DNA from: a virus
Length of the DNA: 64,000 bases
Reading direction: 5' to 3' (one strand)
IMG/VR virus record: IMGVR_UViG_3300023174_000039
Span: 124,001 to 188,000 of that record
The notes below the pieces were generated by a model. That model saw nothing but the letters and a program-made list of their open reading frames with translations, had not been told where the DNA came from and searched no databases. This document shows, in pieces, positions 1-6,762 of the stretch. A program made the position numbers and the translations under genes. Each line of letters starts with the position of its first letter. Position 1 is the stretch's first letter.

Positions 1-222
1 CACGGTGCTAGAATCAAATGGGGCAGACCGTTTGATTCAATTACACAATGGGACGAAGTGGCCACCTGGGGCATAGAGTTCTTTGGCCTGCCTGGTGATC
101 GCTATGTCACCGACATCAACATCAACGAAATGGTTTGGTGGTTCCGAGACCCACGTGATCAAACCCTGTTTACCTTGCGCAATGGATCAGCACAATGCAT
201 CCAATTACAATTCGAGACGTGA
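1..222 (+). CDS. partial hypothetical phage protein (C-terminal 73 residues)
   Basis: The reading frame is open from the first base of the window and stops at TGA 220-222, so the start lies upstream. The visible part is rich in Trp and Phe (WGRPFDS, FFGLPGDRYV, MVWWFRDPRD) and reads like a compact soluble domain. I do not recognise the family. The last 28 bp overlap the next gene, the tight packing typical of this region. Confidence 0.6.
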   Translation, partial: HGARIKWGRPFDSITQWDEVATWGIEFFGLPGDRYVTDININEMVWWFRDPRDQTLFTLRNGSAQCIQLQFET

Positions 223-410
223 GTCCGTTTGACGCAATTGGATACAAGTTTCAATTGATACAGGCAGGCTTGGTCATGGATGATGATTTTTCTTGGTCGT
301 ATGTTCCATCCACCTGGGACAACTTCACCGGCGAAACACACGGCAAATATGTGGTGTTTCAATTTCGTGAAGCTAATCTAGCAACTTTTTATCAATTAAA
401 ATGGACATGA
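195..410 (+). CDS. small hypothetical phage protein, 71 aa
   Basis: ATG at 195 lies inside the 3' end of the preceding gene in another frame. The product is acidic and aromatic (DDDFSWSYVPSTWDNF) and ends in FYQLKWT. The preceding partial gene has a similar tryptophan-rich style. No signal peptide or membrane segment is visible. Its stop at 408-410 overlaps the start of the D,D-peptidase gene as ATGA, so the two are probably translationally coupled. Function is unknown. Confidence 0.6.
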   Translation: MHPITIRDVSPFDAIGYKFQLIQAGLVMDDDFSWSYVPSTWDNFTGETHGKYVVFQFREANLATFYQLKWT

Positions 411-1219
411 AATACTTTTTACTTGCACTTGCTCTTGTGGTGTCTCCAGCCTGGAGCAAGACCAAAACAGCTAACTTGCCCACAGAGTCCGTGTTGATAT
501 TCAATGTGTCAACCAATAAATCTGAATATGAACGCAACGCCACAGAGCAACGTGCCATTGCGTCGATCACCAAGATCATGACTGCCATGGTTACCCTGGA
601 TTATGATCGTGACCTGGGCAAACAACTCATGCACCGGCCAAGTGTGAGCACAAGTTTGCCCCGGCAACTGTACACACGACAAGACTTGCTCACTGCCATG
701 TTGGTCAAAAGTGACAATGGGGCCGCAGAGACCCTGGCCCAAGACTATCCCGGGGGTGTGTCTGCTTTTGTGCAACGCATGAATCTACAGGCACGCGAAT
801 GGGGCATGAGCCGAACTGAATTTGTAGATCCACATGGCCTTAGTTCTGGCAACATCAGCACAGCACATGATGTAGCTGACATGATTACTACCTCCACCGG
901 CTACTGGTTCATTCGAGAAACCTCAATCAAGAAACAAGTGGCCATTGAAACTCAACAAAAGAAACGAGTGCGTACCATCAGTCTTGCCCATACCAGCGCA
1001 CCCATGTTGTTTGAGTTTGACAACATCATTGTGAGCAAAACTGGACTGACATCGGCAGCAGGTTGGTGCGTGGGCATGGCAGTGAATCAGCGCCAGCAAC
1101 AGTATGTTATTGTGGTGTTGGGCGCACCCAACAAGGCACATCGTTTTGAAGTGGTCAAAGACATGATGTACAACCATGTGCTGGATCAGAATATTCCCTA
1201 CTCCTTGGATTTGCAATAA
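407..1219 (+). CDS. secreted D-alanyl-D-alanine carboxypeptidase/endopeptidase (peptidase S11, PBP5/PBP7 type)
   Basis: All three penicillin-binding-protein active-site motifs are visible: SITK (Ser53/Lys56), SDN (102-104) and KTG (211-213). This is the S11 low-molecular-mass PBP family, which removes terminal D-Ala or cuts DD-crosslinks in peptidoglycan. A signal peptide (MKYFLLALALVVSPAWS) sends it to the periplasm. I chose ATG 407 because it makes an ATGA overlap with the previous stop and puts Lys at position 2; ATG 401 would add two residues. The 270-residue length fits the catalytic domain without the C-terminal membrane anchor of PBP5. It could remodel the wall during infection or assist lysis. 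Confidence 0.88.
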   Translation: MKYFLLALALVVSPAWSKTKTANLPTESVLIFNVSTNKSEYERNATEQRAIASITKIMTAMVTLDYDRDLGKQLMHRPSVSTSLPRQLYTRQDLLTAMLVKSDNGAAETLAQDYPGGVSAFVQRMNLQAREWGMSRTEFVDPHGLSSGNISTAHDVADMITTSTGYWFIRETSIKKQVAIETQQKKRVRTISLAHTSAPMLFEFDNIIVSKTGLTSAAGWCVGMAVNQRQQQYVIVVLGAPNKAHRFEVVKDMMYNHVLDQNIPYSLDLQ

Positions 1220-1226
1220 TTACAAC

Positions 1227-1460
1227 ATGCTAGAAGAAAGAGTTATAGACTCTAGAAAACGAGAAAGTTTCCAGTACTCCCGGGAAATTTCCAAACCTTT
1301 TGGCAAATTAGATCATGTGCTGGATTGGTGCAAAACCGAACTTGTAGGCGACTGGCGTTGGCAATTGGTAGATGTGAGTTCGGATAGTCGTCCGGGACGC
1401 TACATTTTCTACTTTGATTTGGAACGAGACTTTTTTGCCTTTACTCTACAATGGTCCTAG
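1227..1460 (+). CDS. small hypothetical phage protein, 77 aa
   Basis: ATG at 1227 follows the peptidase stop by 7 nt. An in-frame ATG at 1176 would lie inside the peptidase and is not favoured. The product has a charged N-terminal half (LEERVIDSRKRE) and an aromatic C-terminal half (WRWQLVD, YIFYFDLERDFFAF). It was not recognised beyond resembling small conserved proteins of T4-like phages. A promoter begins six bases after its stop. Confidence 0.6.
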   Translation: MLEERVIDSRKRESFQYSREISKPFGKLDHVLDWCKTELVGDWRWQLVDVSSDSRPGRYIFYFDLERDFFAFTLQWS

Positions 1461-1465
1461 CCTGG

Positions 1466-1494
1466 TTGACCAATAAATCCCCTTATGCTATACT
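1466..1494 (+). promoter_or_regulatory. sigma70-type promoter
   Basis: TTGACC at 1466-1471, a 17-bp spacer and TATACT at 1489-1494 preceded by TGC (extended -10). It drives the gene starting at 1521, which has GGGAGA as its ribosome-binding site. Confidence 0.85.
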
Positions 1495-1520
1495 GTTCAT
1501 AACACCTTGGGAGAAACTTT

Positions 1521-1754
1521 ATGATTCAAATTGAAAACCTTACACCCTACCAGTGCGAGATGCTGGACATAATGTGGGAACTAGAAAGCCAAGAACAATA
1601 TGTTGAATGGTATGAACTGTTGGATCCAGAAGATCAACTGTTGGCCGAATCCCTGCAATGCTTGATCATCATGGAAAGTCTTGAGCCCACAATTGCAGGC
1701 ATGGACAATTACTGGTTGGCCACTAACTACCTTAAGAAATTTCAACTGCAATGA
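1521..1754 (+). CDS. small acidic hypothetical protein, 77 aa
   Basis: Own promoter (1466-1494) and a GGGAGA Shine-Dalgarno shortly before ATG 1521. The protein is strongly acidic and probably helical (CEMLDIMWELESQEQYVEWY). Such small acidic early proteins are common in phages and often act as host-takeover factors, but nothing here shows a specific target. It overlaps the next gene by ATGA (1751-1754), indicating a two-gene operon. Confidence 0.7.
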   Translation: MIQIENLTPYQCEMLDIMWELESQEQYVEWYELLDPEDQLLAESLQCLIIMESLEPTIAGMDNYWLATNYLKKFQLQ

Positions 1755-2083
1755 ATCACAAATTTTTGGTCATGTGGTGCAACGAAGGTCTTGAGTGTGT
1801 GGTTGACCTAACCGAGGATGAAAAAAATCGTACTTGGTCTGTACTCGCGGGAAAACCTCCGGTGAGTCAATTGCCCAGCCTACACCACTTGATTCTACGT
1901 GCTAGATACAACCAACAACGCCATTATGAAATTTACACCGTGGAAGCCACAGAAGGCATCTCAGCAGATGACATCCGCGATATGTTTGAAGGTTCTCCAC
2001 AGATGTCCGCTGACACCATACGTGAACGTGGTCATTGCATACACAGTGATCGAGCCAAATCTAATCGGGTATTGATTACCTAA
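1751..2083 (+). CDS. hypothetical protein, 110 aa
   Basis: Second gene of the 1521-2083 operon, starting in an ATGA overlap. The N-terminus (KFLVMWCNEGLECVVDL) resembles a beta-strand-rich start seen in small T4-like phage proteins. A later segment (ATEGISADDIRDMFEGSPQ) looks helical. No catalytic motif was found. A new promoter starts 9 bp after the stop. Confidence 0.65.
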   Translation: MNHKFLVMWCNEGLECVVDLTEDEKNRTWSVLAGKPPVSQLPSLHHLILRARYNQQRHYEIYTVEATEGISADDIRDMFEGSPQMSADTIRERGHCIHSDRAKSNRVLIT

Positions 2084-2091
2084 ATTAGAGG

Positions 2092-2120
2092 TTGACAACA
2101 TAGTATATTTGCTATATAAT
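2092..2120 (+). promoter_or_regulatory. sigma70-type promoter, consensus
   Basis: TTGACA 2092-2097, 17-bp spacer, TATAAT 2115-2120. This is a perfect consensus promoter in front of the ParB-fold gene at 2197. Confidence 0.9.
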
Positions 2121-2126
2121 ACACAC

Positions 2127-2178
2127 AAGCTAACCAAGTATGGTACTTGGCAGCTTATAACCCGACGCATGGTGCGTC
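2127..2178 (+). promoter_or_regulatory. two RNA hairpins in the 5' leader of the ParB-fold gene
   Basis: The leader after the 2092-2120 promoter can form a first hairpin (AAGCT/AGCTT at 2127-2131/2152-2156 plus CCAAGTA/TACTTGG at 2134-2140/2144-2150). A second follows (GACGCA/TGCGTC at 2164-2169/2173-2178). Both precede the AAAGGA ribosome-binding site. They may stabilise the mRNA or control translation; no known riboswitch was recognised. Confidence 0.55.
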
Positions 2179-2196
2179 ATTACTAAAGGACCTAGC

Positions 2197-3249
2197 ATGG
2201 CACAAAAACGCCTTACTCGTAAACTCACTGACGTTATTGCAGAAGTTGAAAAGCAACTCAAAGCACATTACAACGTCACACAAAAAGACCTTGATGCTTG
2301 GCGAGCCCGAGCAAAGGCTCTATCACACAAATTCCCTATCAGTAGCATGATCCAGATTGAAGATCTGTGGATCGACTACGAAGTTCAACGAGATGTGTTA
2401 CACAAGCACATTATCAACATCATGCGGAAGTGGGATCCACGTATCTGCTCACCTGGATCTGCATGCCGCTTTGGTGGAAAACCCCCAATCTATTTGTACG
2501 ACGCCCAGCACCGTACCATTGCCGCTGGCATCTTGGGATTCACTGAGATTCCTTGTGCTGTGGTAGAAACAACAGATCCAAACTTTGCCAGTTATGCGTT
2601 TGAAATGCTCAACGACACAGGTGTAAAACGCCTTACTCCCGGCGACCTTCACCGCAACGCTCTGGTGCGTTACAAGAACGGCAGTCGAGACAGCAAGGTA
2701 GTCCATGCCAGAACCATGCAAGATCAATTTGATACCGTAGGCATTGACTTGCAAGACAAAGGCAGTCGCAACAGCGATAATCTGCGTGGCGACAACGACT
2801 ACTTCTTCAGTCACTTCAAGTATGCACAAAAAGGCATCGAAGTAGATGAGAAGGGCCGAGTACTGTTTGAAGTCTTGAATTCTATCAAGACAGCATTTCC
2901 ATTGCAAGAGGAAATTGATCAAGGTGTTTACATTGGACTGTTGGAATTGCACAAGTTAAGTCGTGCAGAGACAACCGAATTGCCTGACAGCTGGATGAAT
3001 GAATTGTTAAATGTAGTCAAGAAAACCTACAAGAGTTCTAGCCTGATCCATGCCAAGGCCAAGGTACAATGGGAACACGTTAACCCTGGTGGCACCTGGA
3101 CTGCTCCTACTGCTATGAGCAACTTCATGCGCGAATTGTATATTCGCAACGGTGGCACCCAATTGAACTTGCCCTATCACGGTGAAGGTGCTAAAATGGG
3201 TATTACTGATGGCAATGTTGCCCCAGGACTTTTTCCCGAGGAAAACTAA
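2197..3249 (+). CDS. ParB/sulfiredoxin-fold (ParB-like nuclease domain) protein, 350 aa
   Basis: The segment with YDAQHRTIAAGILGF (about residues 101-115) matches the D-x-x-H-R box of the ParB/Srx superfamily. Members bind nucleotide phosphates and act in CTP-dependent DNA binding, nicking or other roles. The N-terminal 60 residues are a basic helical region. The rest (RLTPGDLHRN; WEHVNPGGTWTAP) is not diagnostic. It has its own consensus promoter, a structured leader and an AAAGGA ribosome-binding site, so it is probably expressed strongly and early. The exact activity is not visible. Confidence 0.7.
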   Translation: MAQKRLTRKLTDVIAEVEKQLKAHYNVTQKDLDAWRARAKALSHKFPISSMIQIEDLWIDYEVQRDVLHKHIINIMRKWDPRICSPGSACRFGGKPPIYLYDAQHRTIAAGILGFTEIPCAVVETTDPNFASYAFEMLNDTGVKRLTPGDLHRNALVRYKNGSRDSKVVHARTMQDQFDTVGIDLQDKGSRNSDNLRGDNDYFFSHFKYAQKGIEVDEKGRVLFEVLNSIKTAFPLQEEIDQGVYIGLLELHKLSRAETTELPDSWMNELLNVVKKTYKSSSLIHAKAKVQWEHVNPGGTWTAPTAMSNFMRELYIRNGGTQLNLPYHGEGAKMGITDGNVAPGLFPEEN

Positions 3250-3250
3250 A

Positions 3251-3772
3251 ATGAAAAATGCATTTCATAACTATCCTGCAATCTATTTGCCACTGGCGTC
3301 AATGACCGACCCTTGGGAAATCTGTGAATTTTTACATGATAGAAATATCAGACAATACACCTATTTCTTTGCTACTAGTTTGGGCATACTAAAATATGGG
3401 CAAAGCGCCAACGATAATAGTGTGTACTGTGGTAACCGTATATACAGACAAGCAGGCAATATACTTGGTTGGCCCAAGGGCCTAATAGGCAACAGTGGGG
3501 ACGACATGACTGGTATTAGTCGGGACTATGCAGAAATGTACAGAAAAACTTTACACAGGATGGATGTGGTAGTTGGTGTAATTGATATGTCTGGACACAC
3601 TGACAAAGACTGTGAAGAATTAGAACGAAATCTTATTGACCTGCATATCCAACAGCGCGGTCATGCCCCGATTGGAAACAAGGATAATCAGACTTTGTTA
3701 AATGAACGAAGATATCACAATCAACGACAGCTAGAAAAGTTCGGTGTTTATACCTTGGATAGTCATGCTTAA
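3251..3772 (+). CDS. possible GIY-YIG-like protein, 173 aa
   Basis: ATG at 3251 directly follows the previous stop. An N-terminal stretch (YTYFFATSLGILKYGQS, then an Arg in GNRIYRQ and a later Glu in CEELERNLIDLH) follows the order expected of a divergent GIY-YIG fold: two Tyr-containing strands, an Arg on the next helix and a downstream Glu. The similarity is weak and judged by eye. It could equally be an uncharacterised phage protein. Probably co-transcribed with the ParB-fold gene. Confidence 0.5.
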   Translation: MKNAFHNYPAIYLPLASMTDPWEICEFLHDRNIRQYTYFFATSLGILKYGQSANDNSVYCGNRIYRQAGNILGWPKGLIGNSGDDMTGISRDYAEMYRKTLHRMDVVVGVIDMSGHTDKDCEELERNLIDLHIQQRGHAPIGNKDNQTLLNERRYHNQRQLEKFGVYTLDSHA

Positions 3773-4340
3773 AGAAAGCCTAGAACAATTTACAGCACCA
3801 GTGTACGGTAAGACTAAACGTACACCGGACACATACCGCACTGTGGCCGACCACTGCACCGGACACTTGACACGCCTGGTTGCAGAGTACCGCAGTGTCA
3901 AAAATAATCAACAATTGTTGCGTGAAATCCGTAACGACATTGACTACTATCTGCGCAGGTACCACGAGTACTGTATCAAACAACGTGATGGCATGAGTGC
4001 TCACTATCACGAACAAGGTGCAGATGAAGACACAGATTTTGAGCATCTAGTTCCGGCCGCAAGAATTCGAGATCTGTTGCTGGCCGGAGTCATCACTGTG
4101 GTACAGGCATTAAATGCACCTACAGTAAAATTGAGTAGAGCCAAACATGCTCTGCTCAAAGAAGCAGGTTGGGCCAGTACCACCCCAGACATGTGGTTGC
4201 CTTTCCGTAGATACAGTCAGGTGTTTTCAGCCGTTTTTGAAACACACGATGGAACTGCCGTTGATCCCGAGACCTGGACGTTGGAACAACATTTCAACTA
4301 TTTTAAACATTTGATTATTGAAACAAAGGAAACAGTATGA
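3765..4340 (+). CDS. hypothetical protein, 191 aa, possible HNH-like core
   Basis: ATG 3765 overlaps the previous stop by 8 nt; an upstream in-frame ATG at 3744 is less likely. A helical basic N-terminal half is followed by DFEHLVPAARIRDLL and, after 25 residues, SRAKHALLKEAG. This E-H-x-x-P ... H arrangement resembles degenerate HNH-type phage proteins, but the zinc-binding cysteines are absent. I would not assign nuclease activity from this alone. It is coupled to the next gene by ATGA. Confidence 0.55.
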   Translation: MLKESLEQFTAPVYGKTKRTPDTYRTVADHCTGHLTRLVAEYRSVKNNQQLLREIRNDIDYYLRRYHEYCIKQRDGMSAHYHEQGADEDTDFEHLVPAARIRDLLLAGVITVVQALNAPTVKLSRAKHALLKEAGWASTTPDMWLPFRRYSQVFSAVFETHDGTAVDPETWTLEQHFNYFKHLIIETKETV

Positions 4341-4588
4341 GCCGTTTAGCATTACACAGTCGCCCCTTCGTGGTGTTTGATCCTGCCAACAAAGACCATC
4401 GCAAGTGGTTTGCAGAATTCAATCGAAGTGCCCGATGGGGCTCTTGCCCTGTGAGATTTGTGGTAGAGGATGATAATGGAGACTTGGTCACAATGATCCA
4501 ACGCAGACTGATTCAGTACTATGTGAGTAGAGAGTTTGCCCCTGTGGCTGTGAGATCTGTTGTAAAAAAACAACACAAATTTGGTTGA
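4337..4588 (+). CDS. small conserved phage protein, 83 aa
   Basis: Starts in an ATGA overlap with the previous gene. Reads as a compact alpha/beta protein (FVVFDPANKDHRKWF, CPVRFVVEDDNGDLV, IQRRLIQYYV). Its TGA stop (4586-4588) is part of the next promoter's TTGACC box. Function unknown. Confidence 0.65.
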   Translation: MSRLALHSRPFVVFDPANKDHRKWFAEFNRSARWGSCPVRFVVEDDNGDLVTMIQRRLIQYYVSREFAPVAVRSVVKKQHKFG

Positions 4589-4613
4589 CCAATAAAGCCC
4601 GATTTGCTATAAT
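4585..4613 (+). promoter_or_regulatory. sigma70-type promoter producing a leaderless mRNA
   Basis: TTGACC 4585-4590, 17-bp spacer, TATAAT 4608-4613. The ATG of the next gene begins at 4620, where transcription should start, and there is no ribosome-binding site. The -35 box contains the stop codon of the upstream gene. Confidence 0.85.
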
Positions 4614-4619
4614 CATAGT

Positions 4620-4853
4620 ATGAAATTAGATACTAATGAAACTTTGCAGTGGATCGGGGCTGTTTTTATTGTAGCAGGCCACAGTCTCAACGCCGTGGGT
4701 CCTGCGGCCTATCCTTACAATATTCTTACATTTTTTATAGGTACCGTGCTGTTTTTAGCATGGACCATCCGTGTTGCAAATAAGCCACAGATGTTTGTAA
4801 ACCTTGTGAGTGTGGCAATTGGGCTTACAGGGCTTGTAAAAGCATATGGTTGA
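4620..4853 (+). CDS. small membrane protein, 77 aa, leaderless
   Basis: Three hydrophobic segments (about residues 10-27, 33-50 and 58-75) predict a small inner-membrane protein with short loops. The ATG lies 7 nt after the last base of TATAAT and no Shine-Dalgarno precedes it, so the mRNA is predicted to be leaderless. Its stop TGA (4851-4853) lies within the next TTGACC box. Function is unknown; a holin, a superinfection-exclusion factor or a host-membrane modulator are all possible. Confidence 0.7.
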   Translation: MKLDTNETLQWIGAVFIVAGHSLNAVGPAAYPYNILTFFIGTVLFLAWTIRVANKPQMFVNLVSVAIGLTGLVKAYG

Positions 4854-4878
4854 CCAATAAATCCCGATTTGTTATAAT
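4850..4878 (+). promoter_or_regulatory. sigma70-type cassette promoter
   Basis: TTGACC 4850-4855, 17-bp spacer, TATAAT 4873-4878. It is followed by a leader shared almost exactly with the promoters at 5194 and 5604, containing AAGGAG. It overlaps the upstream stop codon. Confidence 0.9.
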
Positions 4879-4909
4879 ACTTGTATAGTAATTAAAAAGG
4901 AGCTCAGAA

Positions 4910-5197
4910 ATGACAGCAACAGAATCAATCCGCACCGCAGTTGGCAACGACATGCAACGTCAACGTCAGATCAACATGTACGGTTGCACCGAACAAGATC
5001 TTCGTGACAGTGTTGAATCTTCAATCACATTCAGAACATCTGGTCCTGCCATGATTGTGGCCAGCATGATGAGTGATGCACAAGAGATGATGGCCTACGA
5101 GCAACCAGACTTCCGCACAATCGAATCCCAGCGTCAACTGTTAAATCGTGCAAAATTTGTGCTTTTTGAGTACATCATGGACCGTGCAAACGGTTGA
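4910..5197 (+). CDS. hypothetical early protein, 95 aa (cassette gene 1)
   Basis: Translation starts behind a strong AAGGAG site in a leader repeated at the next two genes. The product looks all-helical (RTAVGNDMQRQRQINMY; AMIVASMMSDAQEMMAYE). It is the first of five consecutive monocistronic cassettes (4850-7527). The first codons (ATG ACA GCA) are identical to those of the next gene, consistent with duplication of the expression module. Function not recognised. Confidence 0.7.
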   Translation: MTATESIRTAVGNDMQRQRQINMYGCTEQDLRDSVESSITFRTSGPAMIVASMMSDAQEMMAYEQPDFRTIESQRQLLNRAKFVLFEYIMDRANG

Positions 5198-5222
5198 CCA
5201 GAAATTCCCAATTTGTTATAAT
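5194..5222 (+). promoter_or_regulatory. sigma70-type cassette promoter
   Basis: TTGACC 5194-5199, 17-bp spacer, TATAAT 5217-5222, then the same leader as at 4850-4909. The upstream TGA stop (5195-5197) is embedded in the -35 box. Confidence 0.9.
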
Positions 5223-5253
5223 ACTTGTATAGTAATTAAAAAGGAGCTCAGAA

Positions 5254-5607
5254 ATGACAGCAATCGCAACAGTAGTGACCCCAGAAGCAGTTCAGTCAGC
5301 TTGTCAAGAAGCCAGCATCCAGGCCCAGTCTGCGGCAAGAGCATTCCATGCCAAGCATGGTGATCGTGATGCCTGCGGCTTTGCCTGGGTCAATGTTTGG
5401 GGTGTTCGCTCAAACAGCAAGATCGGCAAAGCCTTGCAAGCTCAAGGCTTCCGCAAGGACTACACCGGTTCTTTGTGCATGTGGAACCCCAGCGGCTTCC
5501 CTACACAATCAATCAGCATCCTGGAAGCAGGTGCTGAAGCCTACGCTCAGGTGTTGAAAGATCGACTGGGCTTGGACCGTGTTTATGCAGGGTCACGTTT
5601 GGATTGA
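5254..5607 (+). CDS. hypothetical early protein, 117 aa (cassette gene 2)
   Basis: Reads as an alpha/beta protein with a conserved-looking core (ACGFAWVNVWGVRSNSKIGK, then DYTGSLCMWNP) that I associate with uncharacterised phage and plasmid proteins. An AAGGAG site precedes ATG 5254. It has its own promoter and its stop lies inside the next promoter. No catalytic motif is visible. Confidence 0.7.
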   Translation: MTAIATVVTPEAVQSACQEASIQAQSAARAFHAKHGDRDACGFAWVNVWGVRSNSKIGKALQAQGFRKDYTGSLCMWNPSGFPTQSISILEAGAEAYAQVLKDRLGLDRVYAGSRLD

Positions 5608-5632
5608 CCAATTAATCCCAATCTGTTATAAT
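5604..5632 (+). promoter_or_regulatory. sigma70-type cassette promoter
   Basis: TTGACC 5604-5609, 17-bp spacer, TATAAT 5627-5632, leader with AAGGAG. The TGA stop of the upstream gene (5605-5607) lies in the -35 box. Confidence 0.9.
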
Positions 5633-5662
5633 ACTTGTATAGTAATTAAAAAGGAGTTCAAA

Positions 5663-6160
5663 ATGGGTACACGTTCAAGAATTGGTGTCATGCATGGTGA
5701 CGTTTGCAAGTCAGTTTACTGCCACTGGGATGGCTATCTGGACCACAATGGTCGCATCTTGCAGGAGCACTATGACTCTGCTCGGGCCAACCACTTGGTT
5801 GCAATGGGAGACATCAGCTCATTAGGCGCAAAGATTGGTGACGCACATCCTTTCTCAAAGTTTGAGATCAGCAAGGAGTCGCCAGATTTTGACAAGCTCA
5901 TGGCAGTACACGAACAGGCACAAGCAGAAGGTTGGACCACATTTTACGGTCGAGACCGTGGTGAGCAAGGTATAGAGTTTAAGTCAGCCATGACCTTTGC
6001 AGACTTCATGGTACAGGTTGAGAACTGTGGAGCAGAGTACTACTACATCATGAAGGACGGTGTGTGGTACACAGGTTGCCCTGGCGAGGGAGATGCTCTT
6101 GTGCCCCTGGCAACTGCCCTGGCACCTGTTGCAAAGACATGGGAAACGGTTGACCTTTAA
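5663..6160 (+). CDS. conserved phage protein, 165 aa (cassette gene 3)
   Basis: The N-terminus GTRSRIGVMHGDVCKSVYCH followed by WDGYLDHNG marks a family common in phages and some bacteria but without known function. It is a compact alpha/beta protein with paired Tyr residues near the C-terminus (EYYYIMKDGVWYTGCPGE). ATG 5663 was chosen because AAGGAG lies 7 nt upstream; the longer frame from 5579 would cross the promoter. Confidence 0.8.
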   Translation: MGTRSRIGVMHGDVCKSVYCHWDGYLDHNGRILQEHYDSARANHLVAMGDISSLGAKIGDAHPFSKFEISKESPDFDKLMAVHEQAQAEGWTTFYGRDRGEQGIEFKSAMTFADFMVQVENCGAEYYYIMKDGVWYTGCPGEGDALVPLATALAPVAKTWETVDL

Positions 6161-6178
6161 TTGCCCTTTTGCTATAAT
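6150..6178 (+). promoter_or_regulatory. sigma70-type cassette promoter
   Basis: TTGACC 6150-6155, 17-bp spacer, TATAAT 6173-6178. It overlaps the last codons of the preceding gene. The leader ends in TTAGGAG. Confidence 0.9.
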
Positions 6179-6211
6179 ACTTGTATTGTAAATTAATTAG
6201 GAGCTGAAATT

Positions 6212-6706
6212 ATGTTTGGTTTTTTTAGTAAAACAGAATCTAAAAAAGTGACAGAACAACTCACTGCCGACAGCCCGTTCTATCCAATAATAGATGTTGG
6301 GCAGGCTTGTACCTATGTTACTGTGGAATATACTGGCACAAGTTTAAGTCTGAAATTAAATACCAAAACTATTCAAGAATCAAAATTTGCACTCGAAGAA
6401 ATTGATCTTCTGAAGAAGACCGCTCAATCGATTAAAAAAGAAACTACTCTTAAGATTAAAGAACTTCGATTATCACATAGCAATCGAGTTGCCAATCGCG
6501 GCACTATGGTGCCTGGCGGAGGAAAAATTGGAACAGTTTTTCGATATCTAGAGAGATCTAGTCGTGCCTCTGAGAGAGGTGAAGTATCGTCTGCTATTAA
6601 AGAAGTTGAGGATAATATTATCAAACCAATGGACCAACTTCTATTAGGACTCGACAAATATAAACTAGTCTTGAAAAAAGAAATTTTGACAGGTGTAGTT
6701 GGTTGA
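6212..6706 (+). CDS. hypothetical protein, 164 aa (cassette gene 4)
   Basis: A short aromatic start (MFGFFSKTE) is followed by a long lysine-rich, probably coiled-coil region (residues 60-100) and a Gly-rich loop (TMVPGGGKIG). No known domain was recognised. AT content is somewhat higher than in neighbouring genes, which may suggest a different origin. It has its own promoter and its TGA stop lies in the next promoter's -35 box. Confidence 0.65.
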   Translation: MFGFFSKTESKKVTEQLTADSPFYPIIDVGQACTYVTVEYTGTSLSLKLNTKTIQESKFALEEIDLLKKTAQSIKKETTLKIKELRLSHSNRVANRGTMVPGGGKIGTVFRYLERSSRASERGEVSSAIKEVEDNIIKPMDQLLLGLDKYKLVLKKEILTGVVG

Positions 6707-6731
6707 CCTTTAATTGCCGATTTGCTATAAT
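6703..6731 (+). promoter_or_regulatory. sigma70-type cassette promoter
   Basis: TTGACC 6703-6708, 17-bp spacer, TATAAT 6726-6731. Its leader is nearly identical to that at 6179-6211, with TTAGGAG before ATG 6763. Confidence 0.9.
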
Positions 6732-6762
6732 ACTTGTATTGTAAATTAATTAGGAGACCGAC

